Shown here piece after piece: positions 1 through 8,133 of a stretch of 64,000 bases of DNA. The stretch is from Rhodanobacteraceae bacterium. Lineage in GTDB: Bacteria > Pseudomonadota > Gammaproteobacteria > Xanthomonadales > Xanthomonadaceae. Location of the stretch: assembly GCA_024233975.1 (NCBI GenBank), contig JACKOX010000012.1, positions 1 to 64,000 of the forward strand, in the 5' to 3' direction. Positions within the stretch are counted from its first letter, which is position 1; every line of letters begins with the position of its first letter. Position numbers and translations under genes: made by a program. The notes under the pieces were generated by a model. That model saw only the letters and a list, made by a program, of their open reading frames with translations, had not been told where the DNA came from and did not search any database.

Positions 1-715
1 TGCCTTTCCAGTGTTCCTCCCAGCGGCGCACGAAGCGCGCGGTCGGGCTGCGCTTCTTGTCGCCGAGCAGCTTCTTGCCGCCTTCGCGCAAGGCGTTCAG
101 CGTGCGCGAGCCGCTGACCCGGCCAAGCATCTTGGTCAGCCCGCCGACGTTTTCGGAGATCGACATGCGGTTGTCGTTGAGGATCACCAGCAGGTTGGGC
201 TCGGGATCCATGCCACCCGCATGGTTCAGCGCCTCGTAGGCCATGCCGGCAGTCATCGCACCATCGCCGATCACGGCGACGACACGGCGCGGATCACCGG
301 CACGCGCCAGCGCCACGGCCATGCCCAGCGCTGCGGAAATCGAGGTCGAGCTATGGCCGACGCCAAACGTGTCGTAGTCGCTTTCCTCCCGGCGCGGGAA
401 CGGCGCCAGGCCATCGCGCTGCTTGACCGTGTGGATGCGGTCGCGGCGGCCGGTGAGGATCTTGTGCGGGTAACTCTGGTGGCCCACGTCCCAGACCAGG
501 CGGTCATCGGGCGTGTTGTAGAGATAGTGCAGGGCGACCGTCAGCTCGATCACGCCCAGACCAGCGCCGAAATGACCGCCCACCTGCGCCACCTGCTCAA
601 TCAGGTAGGCACGCAGCTCATCGGCGATGGTCGGCAGCTCGCTCTCGGGAAACTGGCGAAGATCGGCTGGCGTCTCGATGCGGGCCAGCCGGGGATAACG
701 TTCGGAATCGATCAT
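1..715 (-). CDS. dxs: 1-deoxy-D-xylulose-5-phosphate synthase, N-terminal part (cut by window edge)
   Basis: First enzyme of the MEP isoprenoid pathway: TPP-dependent condensation of pyruvate and glyceraldehyde 3-phosphate. 238 N-terminal residues are visible; the rest lies beyond the left edge. The start is MIDSERYPRL, and the family's N-terminal blocks follow in order: GGHFGAGLGVIELTVALHY, WDVGHQSYPHKILTGRRD, the GHSSTSIS motif and the TPP/Mg-binding IGDGAMTAGMAYEALNHAG followed by LNDN. The spacing matches known Dxs. A 7-bp inverted repeat sits directly 5' of the ATG. Identification is firm; only completeness cannot be judged. Confidence 0.96.
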   Translation of the reverse strand, partial: MIDSERYPRLARIETPADLRQFPESELPTIADELRAYLIEQVAQVGGHFGAGLGVIELTVALHYLYNTPDDRLVWDVGHQSYPHKILTGRRDRIHTVKQRDGLAPFPRREESDYDTFGVGHSSTSISAALGMAVALARAGDPRRVVAVIGDGAMTAGMAYEALNHAGGMDPEPNLLVILNDNRMSISENVGGLTKMLGRVSGSRTLNALREGGKKLLGDKKRSPTARFVRRWEEHWKG

Positions 716-736
716 GGCGCTCTCTGTCTGAGCGCC
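716..736 (-). promoter_or_regulatory. Inverted repeat abutting the dxs start codon
   Basis: Perfect 7-bp arms GGCGCTC / GAGCGCC (716-722 and 730-736) separated by 7 bases, ending immediately before the dxs ATG on the minus strand. The purine-rich stretch that would serve as ribosome binding site (AGAGAG) lies partly in the loop and partly in the 3' arm, so folding could limit translation. That role is inference. Confidence 0.4.
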
Positions 737-821
737 AATTTTCGGCTACATGGACGGAGTCGGCAAGGCGAAGGCGGCAAACAGACCGGCAAGATCAGGC
801 ATTTCCGTGACCGCTGTCAGG

Positions 822-1415
822 CTAGTGTTCATCGAGCAGCCACCAGAACGGGATGTAGGCCGGATCTTGCCCGGTTCTTTCCCGAGCCATCGCCCAGTAC
901 TCGGCATAGATGGTCAGGCCAACCGCCAGGCGGCGGCGGTCCAGGTTTTCCGGATCCTCGACCGGCAGCGGCCAGCCACTGGCGTCTACCTGGGTGCCAT
1001 AACGCTGTGGTTTGCCTTCACGGACGAGGATGCGGTCCTCGAGCAGCGGCAGGGTTCCGGCTGGCAGTTCGTTGTCGCGGTGGGCGCGCCGGACAAGCGG
1101 CAGCAAGGTCCGCTGCATTGCCAAGTCAGCGTGTTGCAGAACCAGAAAGGCCCCCATCGTCGCGCGTTTGCCGAACACCGAACGTCCAGGCCAGCCGCAG
1201 GCTTTCACGATACGGCTGAGTGCGGCCTGATTCTGCGAGTCGAGATCGACGGCATTGGAACCCGCCACACGCGACGCCTGGTCATCAACGTAGAGCTGCT
1301 CCAGTTGCCGGCGGGCTGCGGCGGTTTCACATCTGTCGCCTGACAAGGCTGCTGCCGAGTTCAGGGCAAGGCAACTGCTGGTTGCAGCGATCAAGAGCAG
1401 GCGCAGGTATTTCAT
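822..1415 (-). CDS. Secreted DUF6624-type protein
   Basis: 197-residue protein of unknown function. Residues 1-23 (MKYLRLLLIAATSSCLALNS and on) form a signal peptide with a cleavable AAALS region, so it is exported. The body carries features I associate with DUF6624: a helical N-terminal part with an LEQLYVDDQ segment, then GWPGRSVFGKRA, then LPLLEDRILVREGKPQRYGT, and a C-terminal NLDRRRLAVGL segment. It lies 106 bp from the dxs start, in the same direction, with nothing else in between. Family assignment is from memory of the motif pattern; no enzymatic role is claimed. Confidence 0.75.
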   Translation of the reverse strand: MKYLRLLLIAATSSCLALNSAAALSGDRCETAAARRQLEQLYVDDQASRVAGSNAVDLDSQNQAALSRIVKACGWPGRSVFGKRATMGAFLVLQHADLAMQRTLLPLVRRAHRDNELPAGTLPLLEDRILVREGKPQRYGTQVDASGWPLPVEDPENLDRRRLAVGLTIYAEYWAMARERTGQDPAYIPFWWLLDEH

Positions 1416-1425
1416 GGTCCGAAAC

Positions 1426-1460
1426 GAAAAGGCGACGCCACTTGGTCGCGGCGTCGCCCT
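1426..1460 (-). terminator. Rho-independent terminator of the 1486-2547 gene
   Basis: Read on the minus strand: GGCGACGCC, 10-base loop, GGCGTCGCC, then TTTTCG. A perfect 9-bp stem followed by a short U-run, 26 bp after the stop of the Pro/Ala-rich gene and just before the next minus-strand gene. Confidence 0.75.
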
Positions 1461-1485
1461 TGAAGTTCCAGATTTGTTGACGTGC

Positions 1486-2547
1486 TCAGCGACCGCGAAG
1501 GCGTCCGAGGAAGCCCTTCGGCGCTGGCGCGGCTTCCGGCTCGGCCGGCGGCACGTCCACTTCGGCGATGCCGGCGGCGAGGTAGGCGTTGATGAAGTCG
1601 GCGACTTCGCTCGCGCCGGCGCCGCTGCCCTCGGTGATTTCCGCCGGCGTCTGCGGACCCTTCATCATCACCGTGGCGATGCGGAAATGCTTCGGGTATT
1701 CGCGTTCGATCTGCGGCCATTTCAGCAGCTTGTACTTGTCGTCAGCTTTCAGGCCGTCGATCAGGCTGCCATCGCCCATGGCCAGGCCGCAGAGGAAGCG
1801 CAGGCGGACGTAGGGCTGGCTGCCGCTGTCCGCGCGCGCCTTTTCCAGTTCGCCCGGGCTGATGGCGGTCCAGTCGTCGCGCTGGATCACGCGACTGCAG
1901 TAGGGCAGGAAGCCCTTCAGCGCTTGCGGGCCAATGTAGACCTGCTGCTGCGGGTCGAGGATCAGCGGCGGTGCACCGTCCACGCTCAGCTTGACCGCGC
2001 CGGGAAGCGCGCCGGTCGCCAGATAGTCGATCAGCATCGGGTCGCGCGGTGGCGGCGCCGGTTCTGGCTCAGGTTCAGGTTCCGGTGCAGGAGCCGGTTC
2101 CGGGGCGGCTGCAGCAGGCGTCGGCGCCGGTGTAGCTGCGGCCGGCTTCGGCGCTGCTTCGGGTTCCGGTGCGGGCTTGCTCGGGGCTGGTTGTGCCGGG
2201 CTGGCTTCGGCCTTCTTCCGTGCCGGCTTGCGCTCGGCGCCGCTTTCCAGTCCCTGCAGCAGCGCAGCGATGGCCTCGGCGCTGACTGGCCGGTTGAGCA
2301 CGTGGTCGGCGTCGGCGTCGCCGTGCGAGGTCAGGGCGACGATGGTTCGTCCGGAGTTGTGCACCTTCAGCCAGGTCATATGGCCATAGATGCTGTCCAC
2401 GTCGACCACCAGGATGCCGGCGTCGGATTCGTTGTCGATATGCCAACCACCGCCCAAGGACTTGTTGGCGCTCTGGAACAGATCATTCAGCGCCTGCTGT
2501 TCGGCGCCATCCATGCCAGTGAAATGCACGGTCTTTCGGATGCTCAT
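1486..2547 (-). CDS. Unknown protein: receiver-like N-terminus, Pro/Ala/Glu linker, conserved C-terminal domain
   Basis: 353 residues from MSIRKTVHFTG. The start is fixed by a strong ribosome binding site (AGGGGGAG) just upstream; the reading frame is open further but only into non-conserved sequence. Residues 1-100 look like an alpha/beta fold with an exposed VVDVDS strand, a TIVALTSHGD strand and a VLNRPVSAEAI helix start, resembling a degenerate response-regulator receiver. A long A/P/E-rich linker follows, then a C-terminal block with YVRLRFLCGLAMGDG and a last helix ending KGFLGRLRGR. No signal peptide or membrane segment. Not recognised; receiver likeness is inference. Confidence 0.75.
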   Translation of the reverse strand: MSIRKTVHFTGMDGAEQQALNDLFQSANKSLGGGWHIDNESDAGILVVDVDSIYGHMTWLKVHNSGRTIVALTSHGDADADHVLNRPVSAEAIAALLQGLESGAERKPARKKAEASPAQPAPSKPAPEPEAAPKPAAATPAPTPAAAAPEPAPAPEPEPEPEPAPPPRDPMLIDYLATGALPGAVKLSVDGAPPLILDPQQQVYIGPQALKGFLPYCSRVIQRDDWTAISPGELEKARADSGSQPYVRLRFLCGLAMGDGSLIDGLKADDKYKLLKWPQIEREYPKHFRIATVMMKGPQTPAEITEGSGAGASEVADFINAYLAAGIAEVDVPPAEPEAAPAPKGFLGRLRGR

Positions 2548-2699
2548 CACTCCCCCTGACGAAACCTGAATCTGGGCTCGTTCGGCCCTTCTGGCCTCGC
2601 GTAGCCCGCAAGTTTTGGGGAAATGGGGCGCAACGTCAATTCCGGCGCGGGTTTCCGCGACCGCAGTCAAGGTTTTCTGCGCCCTTCGCCGGCGTATGG

Positions 2700-3299
2700 T
2701 TATTGCAGCTGCCGCCGCCGTTTGCGCGGCAGGTGGTTGCGCAGGAATTCCATCTGGTCGGCGAGGATGTTGCGGTTGGACAGGATCAGGTGCTCGACCC
2801 AGCTTGGACGGAACGGCACGGCCAGCAGCGGCATGTGCGCCTGCTGAGGCGTGCGACTGCCCTTGCGCACGTTGCAGTGCAGGCAGGCGCTGACCACGTT
2901 CTGCCAGATGTCACGGCCGCCCTTGGACAGCGGCATGACGTGGTCGCGGGTCAGGTGGCTGCGCGGGAAGTGCTCGCCGCAATACAGGCACAGGTAGCTG
3001 TCGCGCGCGAACAGTGCGGCGTTGGTTAGCGCGGGAGACGGATCAATGGCCTGCGCCCGCGCCTGTCCGCGCGAGGCGACGATGGGGTGCAGGTGGATCT
3101 GGCTCTGCTGATCGGTCTCGCGGTTCCAGCCGCCATGAATGGTCAGGCAGGGATCGCCCAGCGTCCAGGCAACGGCTTCACGCACATACAGGCAAACGGC
3201 ATCCTGCCAGCTGATCCAGTCGAGGATGCGCCCGGTCGCGTCCAGCGACAGAACGCGTGTGCTGTGGATATCCCCTTCGCTCCCGACGGCAGCCAGCAT
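2700..3299 (-). CDS. HNH endonuclease
   Basis: 199 residues. The C-terminal half is a canonical zinc-bound HNH/beta-beta-alpha-metal nuclease module: CLYC (C104, C107), the catalytic RDHVMPLSKGGRD block (H120), an asparagine at 134, and CLHCN (C139, C142) followed by a basic helix. The N-terminal 100 residues (LSLDATGRILDWISWQDAVC) are typical of the stand-alone chromosomal HNH family found in many Proteobacteria, whose physiological substrate is unknown to me. The ATG has a strong Shine-Dalgarno (GAGGAGG). It is not next to a restriction methylase or toxin-immunity gene, so a role in defence is not indicated. Confidence 0.9.
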   Translation of the reverse strand: MLAAVGSEGDIHSTRVLSLDATGRILDWISWQDAVCLYVREAVAWTLGDPCLTIHGGWNRETDQQSQIHLHPIVASRGQARAQAIDPSPALTNAALFARDSYLCLYCGEHFPRSHLTRDHVMPLSKGGRDIWQNVVSACLHCNVRKGSRTPQQAHMPLLAVPFRPSWVEHLILSNRNILADQMEFLRNHLPRKRRRQLQ

Positions 3300-3491
3300 G
3301 CAAGCCTCCTCCTCGTGATCGTGGAGCGGCGCGGTCGCGTCAACGGACGCGGGTGCGTCGCATCAATCCATCGTCGGCGGCAAACAGGCTCGAAAACCGC
3401 TTTCCGACGGTATCGAAGACCGAGCATAGCGGAATTGCGTTGCAGTGGCATTGCTGCGCGGCGGCATTTCGCGCCCGCCACGCGTATCGAC

Positions 3492-3977
3492 TTACAGCGG
3501 CTTGGTCAGCCGCAGCATCTCGGTGCCGAAGCCGGCCTGCTCGTACATCTTGCGGGCGCGCTCGTTGCCGGGGAACACGGCCAGCGTCAGCCGCTCGCAG
3601 CGATGTTCGTTGGCGAACTCCTCGGCGTAGCCAAGCAGGGCGCGACCGATGCCTTTTCCATCCCATCCCTTGGCAACGGCCAGGTCGGAGATGTGGCAGT
3701 TCATGCCGCCGCTGAAGAAGTCAGTCATGGTCTGCAGGTGCAGGAAGCCGACGCGCTTTCCGTCGTCGGTTTCGGCAACCAGCATGAAGCTGCCGGGCGG
3801 CTCGTGCTCCAGATGCCGGTCGAGGTCGCGGCGGATGCCCTCGGTGACGGTCGTCCGCTTTCGCCAGGGCGGAAGCTCGAAATCGACGAAACGCGGAACG
3901 ATGCCAAAAATGAAGTCGTCGTCGTCCGCATCGGCGGCGCGGACCAGCAGCTCAAGATCACCGGCTTGGATATGCAT
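3492..3977 (-). CDS. GNAT family N-acetyltransferase
   Basis: 161 residues from MHIQAGDLELLVR. GNAT fold: the beta4 strand MNCHISDLAVAKGWDGKGIG contains the acetyl-CoA pyrophosphate-binding loop (consensus Q/RxxGxG/A, here WDGKGIG), followed by RALLGYAEEFA and a C-terminal LTLAVFPGNERARKMYEQAG motif typical of the family. The frame stays open to 4349, but the upstream residues look like random translation, so I place the start at 3977. Substrate not predictable. Single gene, separated from its neighbours by about 190 bp and 120 bp. Confidence 0.85.
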   Translation of the reverse strand: MHIQAGDLELLVRAADADDDDFIFGIVPRFVDFELPPWRKRTTVTEGIRRDLDRHLEHEPPGSFMLVAETDDGKRVGFLHLQTMTDFFSGGMNCHISDLAVAKGWDGKGIGRALLGYAEEFANEHRCERLTLAVFPGNERARKMYEQAGFGTEMLRLTKPL

Positions 3978-4048
3978 TGCGGGGCAATGTGTTGGAGTCG
4001 AATCCCGAGAATACTGACTTGCTGGCGGGCTGAACAGTGGGGCCGGAA

Positions 4049-4077
4049 GATGCCGCCGACAGGCGGTCGGCGGCATC
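4049..4077 (-). terminator. Perfect 12-bp hairpin after the acyl-CoA dehydrogenase gene
   Basis: GATGCCGCCGAC, loop AGGCG, GTCGGCGGCATC. On the minus strand it lies 24 bp past the stop of the 4102-5895 gene. The following bases are TTCC, not a full U-run, so it may pause or protect the 3' end rather than act as a strong terminator. Confidence 0.6.
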
Positions 4078-4101
4078 CTTACAGTAGTCCCTGTGTTTCG
4101 A

Positions 4102-5895
4102 TCAGCTGTCGAAGCCTTCGTCAGCCAGCGACAGCAGCGTCCTGGCACCGCTGCGGATGGCCGCACCGTGGGCCACGGCACGCGGCAGGATGCGCTGGAA
4201 ATAAAAGCGCGCGGTTTCCAGCTTGGCGGCCTTGTAGGCGTCGCCATGCTCGGACTTGTGAACGGCGGCAACGCTGCGTGCCCACCAGTAGGCCATGGCG
4301 AGATAGCCCGTGTACCAGAGGTAGTCGAAAGCCGCCGCGCCGATCTCATCCGGGTCCTGCGCGCCGCGCTTGCCCACTTCCATGGTGATCGCCTGCCACT
4401 CCTTGGCGATCTGCGCCATGGCGCCGATGAATTCGCCCATCACCGGGTTAGTGGCTTCGGCGGTGCAGAGGTCGGAAATCTGCTTGAGGAAGTGCTTGGC
4501 GCCGACGCCGGACAGCTGCATCACCTTGCGGCCCAGCAGATCCAGCGCCTGGATGCCGGTAGTGCCTTCATACACCGTGGTGATGCGCGCGTCGCGGGCC
4601 AGCTGTTCCATGCCCCATTCGGCGATGTAGCCGTGGCCGCCGAAAATCTGCATGGCGTCGTAGGTGCATTCGACCGCGGCTTCGGTGAGCAGCGCCTTCA
4701 CGATCGGGATCATGAAGCTCAACAGTTCGTCGGCTTCCTTGCGCTCATCGGCATCCTCGCTGCGATGGACGATGTCGACGAGGGTTGCGGCGTGCAGCGC
4801 CATGCAGCGGCCGCCTTCAGCAAAGGCCTTCTGCGTGAGCAGCATGCGACGGATGTCCGGGTGCACGATCAGCGGGTCGGCTGGTTTGTCCGGGAACTTG
4901 GCGCCGGACAGCGCGCGCATCTGCAGGCGGTCGCGCGCGTAGGCGAGGCTGTTCTGGTACGCGCGATCAATCAGGCCCAGGCCCTGGATGCCGACCGCGA
5001 GACGTGCGGTATTCATCATGGTGAACATGGCGTTGAGGCCGCGGTTGGCTTCGCCGATCAGATAGCCTTCGGCGCCGTCGAAGTTCATCACGCAGGTGGC
5101 CGAAGCCTTGATGCCCATCTTGTGCTCGATGCTGCCGCAGCGCACCGCATTGCGCTCGCCCATATTGCCGTCGCGGTCGGTCTTCACCTTCGGCACGATG
5201 AACAGCGAAATGCCCTTGGTGCCGGCCGGCGCGTCCGGCAGGCGCGCCAGCACCAGGTGCACGATGTTCTCGGTCAGGTCGTGCTCGCCGGCGGTGATGA
5301 AAATCTTGGTGCCGCTGATCGCATACTTGTCGTCAGCGATAGGCTCGGCCCTGGTCTTCAGCAGGCCAAGGTCGGTGCCGCAATGCGGCTCGGTCAGGCA
5401 CATGGTGCCGGTCCAGCGACCATCGACGATGGGCTGCAGGAACACTTTGCGCTGCCAGTCCTCGCCGTGTGCCTTCAGTGCCTCGGTGGCGCCGTGCGAC
5501 AGCAGCGGGTAGGTGCCCCAGCTCAAGTTGGCAGCGTCGATCATTTCCTTCACCGCCACGCCAACGGTTTCCGGCAGGTGCTGTCCGCCCATATCCTCGG
5601 GAGCGGTCAGTCCCGACCAGCCGTTCTCGACGAACTGGTCATAGGCGTCCTTGAAGCCCTTCGGCGTGGTGACCTTGCCGGTTTCGGGATCGTAGTGGCA
5701 GCCTTCCGCGTCGCCGGTCTGGTTCAGTGGCACCAGCACCGTTTCGTTGAAGCGCGCAGACTCCTCCAGCACGGCGTCAATCAGTTCGCGGTTGGCCTGG
5801 TCCGAGCCGGGCAGGCGCGCGAACAGCGGCTCCACGTCGAGCACGTCGAAAAGGGCGAAGCGCAGGTCGCGCAGCGGGGCTTTGTAGCTGTTCAT
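4102..5895 (-). CDS. Acyl-CoA dehydrogenase, long DmdC/FadE-like type
   Basis: 597 residues. Flavin-dependent alpha,beta-dehydrogenation of an acyl-CoA. Features in order: N-terminal helical extension; MCLTEPHCGTDLG (about 165-177) and KIFITAGEHD (197-206), the FAD-binding acyl-CoA dehydrogenase signature; IEHKMGIKASATCVMNF; and the catalytic-base region TVYEGTTGIQALDLLGRK, with the Glu at 443. An extra C-terminal domain (about 470-597) distinguishes the roughly 600-residue subgroup that includes 3-methylmercaptopropionyl-CoA dehydrogenase DmdC, so many annotations use that name. Substrate cannot be told from sequence; a medium- or long-chain acyl-CoA in beta-oxidation is as likely. Probably co-transcribed with the lipoprotein gene 28 bp upstream. 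Confidence 0.93.
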   Translation of the reverse strand: MNSYKAPLRDLRFALFDVLDVEPLFARLPGSDQANRELIDAVLEESARFNETVLVPLNQTGDAEGCHYDPETGKVTTPKGFKDAYDQFVENGWSGLTAPEDMGGQHLPETVGVAVKEMIDAANLSWGTYPLLSHGATEALKAHGEDWQRKVFLQPIVDGRWTGTMCLTEPHCGTDLGLLKTRAEPIADDKYAISGTKIFITAGEHDLTENIVHLVLARLPDAPAGTKGISLFIVPKVKTDRDGNMGERNAVRCGSIEHKMGIKASATCVMNFDGAEGYLIGEANRGLNAMFTMMNTARLAVGIQGLGLIDRAYQNSLAYARDRLQMRALSGAKFPDKPADPLIVHPDIRRMLLTQKAFAEGGRCMALHAATLVDIVHRSEDADERKEADELLSFMIPIVKALLTEAAVECTYDAMQIFGGHGYIAEWGMEQLARDARITTVYEGTTGIQALDLLGRKVMQLSGVGAKHFLKQISDLCTAEATNPVMGEFIGAMAQIAKEWQAITMEVGKRGAQDPDEIGAAAFDYLWYTGYLAMAYWWARSVAAVHKSEHGDAYKAAKLETARFYFQRILPRAVAHGAAIRSGARTLLSLADEGFDS

Positions 5896-5923
5896 CGGTC
5901 GATCCTGAGTAAGACGGAAAGGG

Positions 5924-6445
5924 TTAGCGAAGCGTGTCGCCGAGGCCCGGGACAGGCGTCAGGCTGCTTTCGAAGTCGAATTCGTCGTTGCGGGACTTTG
6001 GCTCGCTGCTCTCGATGCGGCCCTTGAGCGTGTAGTTGACGCTCAGGCGGCTGGACAGCGCGTTGGCGATGCGCTCGCTGGCATCGGCATTCAGCTGGAA
6101 GCCGATCGGGTATGGCTCGGCGCTGTTTGGCGCCACGGTCAGACCCGGTGTGGCTTCCAGATGCATCGAAGCGCCGTCGCCAATCGTCAGCTGCGCATCC
6201 ACGCGGGTGATTCGCATGCCGACGTTGCTGAAGTTCTGCAGGCGCAGCGTCAGCGTCCATTGGTCAGCGCCGCTGCGACGCAGCTCCTGGATGCTGGCCG
6301 AGGGCGGAAACACGCGCTGTTTCACCGCGCGGTTGCCGCCACAGGCGGTCAGCAGCAGGACCAGCAAGCCAATCAGCAGGGCTGGCGCGATTCTTGGGGT
6401 CAGGGAGGCACGAAACAGGGAGTCGTGGCGCATGGTGCTGGCCAT
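5924..6445 (-). CDS. LEA14-like lipoprotein
   Basis: 173 residues. The N-terminus has a basic stretch, a hydrophobic run (ALLIGLLVLLLTACGG) and a lipobox LTAC, so it should be a lipidated envelope protein. The mature part (VFPPSASIQELRRSGADQW, then LTLRLQNFSNVGMRITRVDA and NYTLKGRIE) has the alternating strand pattern of the LEA14/WHy (water stress and hypersensitive response) domain, which is common in gammaproteobacterial lipoproteins of unknown function. Start chosen at 6445; 6433 (MRHDSLFRAS) is equally possible because neither has a clear ribosome binding site. Divergent from pip. Confidence 0.8.
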   Translation of the reverse strand: MASTMRHDSLFRASLTPRIAPALLIGLLVLLLTACGGNRAVKQRVFPPSASIQELRRSGADQWTLTLRLQNFSNVGMRITRVDAQLTIGDGASMHLEATPGLTVAPNSAEPYPIGFQLNADASERIANALSSRLSVNYTLKGRIESSEPKSRNDEFDFESSLTPVPGLGDTLR

Positions 6446-6548
6446 ACGTTGGGGTAGGGCGAAGCAGAATAGCAGTTCGGGCCCGCCGGCCCGCATCCCG
6501 TTAGACTGGCTCCCGGTTGAACCTGCTCATCCAAACGGAACCGGACAC

Positions 6549-7493
6549 ATGCGAGACCTCTATCCCGCCATCGAGCCATACGACATCGGCAAGCTCGCCG
6601 TCGACGACCGCCACACGCTGTATTACGAGCAGTGCGGCAATCCGAACGGAAAGCCCGTGGTCCTGCTGCACGGTGGCCCAGGCGGCGGCTGCAGTCCGAA
6701 GATGCGCCAGTTCCACAACCCGGAAAAGTACCGGATCATCCTGTTCGACCAGCGCGGCAGCGGGCGCTCCACGCCGCATGCCGACCTCACCGACAACACC
6801 ACCTGGGATCTGGTCGCCGACATCGAGCGCCTGCGCGAACATCTCGGAATCGACCGATGGCAGGTCTTCGGTGGCAGCTGGGGTTCGACGCTGGCGCTGG
6901 CCTATGCCGAAACCCATCCGGATCGCTGCACCGAACTGGTACTGCGCGGCATCTTCATGCTGCGCCGCTGGGAGCTGGAATGGTTCTACCAGCAGGGCGC
7001 TTCGCGGCTGTTCCCCGATGCCTTCGAGCAATACCTCGCCGCGATTCCCGAAGTGGAGCGCCACGACCTGATGAGCGCCTACTACCGCCGCCTCACCAGC
7101 GACGACCGCGCCACGCGCCTGGCCGCGGCGCAAGCCTGGTCGGTATGGGAAGCCTCCACCAGCTTCCTGCTGCAGGATCCGGCCTTCATCGAATCGCACA
7201 AGGGCGACGACTTCGCGCTGGCCTTCGCCCGCATCGAATGCCACTACTTCGTCCACGGCGGCTTCTTCGAGGTTGACGACCAGTTGCTGCGCGACGCCCA
7301 CAAGCTCAAGGGCATCCCCGGCACCATCGTCCACGGCCGCTACGACGTGGTCTGCCCGATCGGAAACGCCTGGGATCTGCACCGCGCCTGGCCCGAAGCC
7401 CAACTCGACATCATCCCCGACGCCGGCCACAGCGCCTTCGAGCGCGGCAATGCCGATGCGCTGATCCGGGCAACGGATCGGTATGCGGGATAG
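6549..7493 (+). CDS. pip: Proline iminopeptidase
   Basis: 314 residues, the usual length for this alpha/beta-hydrolase (peptidase family S33), which removes N-terminal proline from peptides in the cytoplasm. Visible: oxyanion-hole motif HGGPGGG (41-47), IILFDQRGSGRS (64-74), nucleophile elbow GGSWGS with Ser110, catalytic Asp266 in HGRYDVVCP and His294 in DAGHSAFE. The N-terminal MRDLYPAIEPYDIGKLAVD matches known bacterial Pip. The frame is open upstream but antiparallel to the divergent lipoprotein gene. A TAGACT -10-like hexamer lies about 40 bp upstream without a good -35. Confidence 0.96.
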   Translation: MRDLYPAIEPYDIGKLAVDDRHTLYYEQCGNPNGKPVVLLHGGPGGGCSPKMRQFHNPEKYRIILFDQRGSGRSTPHADLTDNTTWDLVADIERLREHLGIDRWQVFGGSWGSTLALAYAETHPDRCTELVLRGIFMLRRWELEWFYQQGASRLFPDAFEQYLAAIPEVERHDLMSAYYRRLTSDDRATRLAAAQAWSVWEASTSFLLQDPAFIESHKGDDFALAFARIECHYFVHGGFFEVDDQLLRDAHKLKGIPGTIVHGRYDVVCPIGNAWDLHRAWPEAQLDIIPDAGHSAFERGNADALIRATDRYAG

Positions 7494-7518
7494 CGTTGTG
7501 AGCTCAGGGGTTGCCAGA

Positions 7519-8076
7519 ATGCTGAAGCCTTTCGTGGCATTGATGTCGCTGGTGATGCTATTGGTCGGTTGTCACGACAGACCGAATACGTCGGAAACGG
7601 AGTTGCAGTTTTGGATGAAAGAACAGGCTGCTCTTGGCAACCATGCGCCGACTCGGCTTTCGGTGACTGCGGAGCTGGCTGGATCCAGGTCTGAGCCAAC
7701 ACTGCGATTTCGGCTCGTGAACATTTCAACGGGAACCGTTGAGCTCTACAAGGGCGAACTGCCTTGGAGCGACGTCTCGGAAAATGGGCTTGAGCTGTTT
7801 GCAATTTCACCTGATGGCCGGCCGCTTGATGGTATTTCCGTCCCTTCTCACTACGGGCCTAATCTGGTCAGGATTCCACCCGGCGAATCGCTTGAGGGTG
7901 AATATCAAGTCTCATGGGGGTTCGTGGGAGATTGGGCACAGCAGCACGAAACCTTGCTGCTTTGGTCGTGGCCACTCCCGAAACAGCTGAATCGACCCAG
8001 AGAAGTCGCAACTGGGTATGTCGTCATTCCGGCACCAACTGACCTGATGAACGATGAACCTCAGTCCGTGCAGTGA
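7519..8076 (+). CDS. Orphan lipoprotein
   Basis: 185 residues from MLKPFVALMSLVMLLVGCHD, a type II signal peptide with lipobox LLVGC. The start at 7519 is preceded by AGGGG at proper spacing; the earlier in-frame ATG at 7483 would overlap pip and hide the signal. The mature part has an LSVTAELAGSRSEPTLRFRL segment and looks like a beta-sandwich dealing with 'relative to its reference' style domains, but I do not recognise a family. Third codon positions are visibly less GC-rich than in pip, which suggests more recent acquisition. Confidence 0.65.
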   Translation: MLKPFVALMSLVMLLVGCHDRPNTSETELQFWMKEQAALGNHAPTRLSVTAELAGSRSEPTLRFRLVNISTGTVELYKGELPWSDVSENGLELFAISPDGRPLDGISVPSHYGPNLVRIPPGESLEGEYQVSWGFVGDWAQQHETLLLWSWPLPKQLNRPREVATGYVVIPAPTDLMNDEPQSVQ

Positions 8077-8133
8077 TCGCGTGATTTTTAGGGCTTGTCA
8101 CGCGAGAAGCGTCTTGGCGTGTTCTGCAGAAAG

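Noticed and set aside
2700..3299. Part of a restriction or phage defence system (HNH endonuclease)
   Set aside because: No methylase, ATPase or other defence gene is adjacent; the stand-alone HNH family is common on chromosomes.
4093..6027. 644-codon plus-strand frame
   Set aside because: Antisense to the acyl-CoA dehydrogenase with all its signature motifs; product has no recognisable features.
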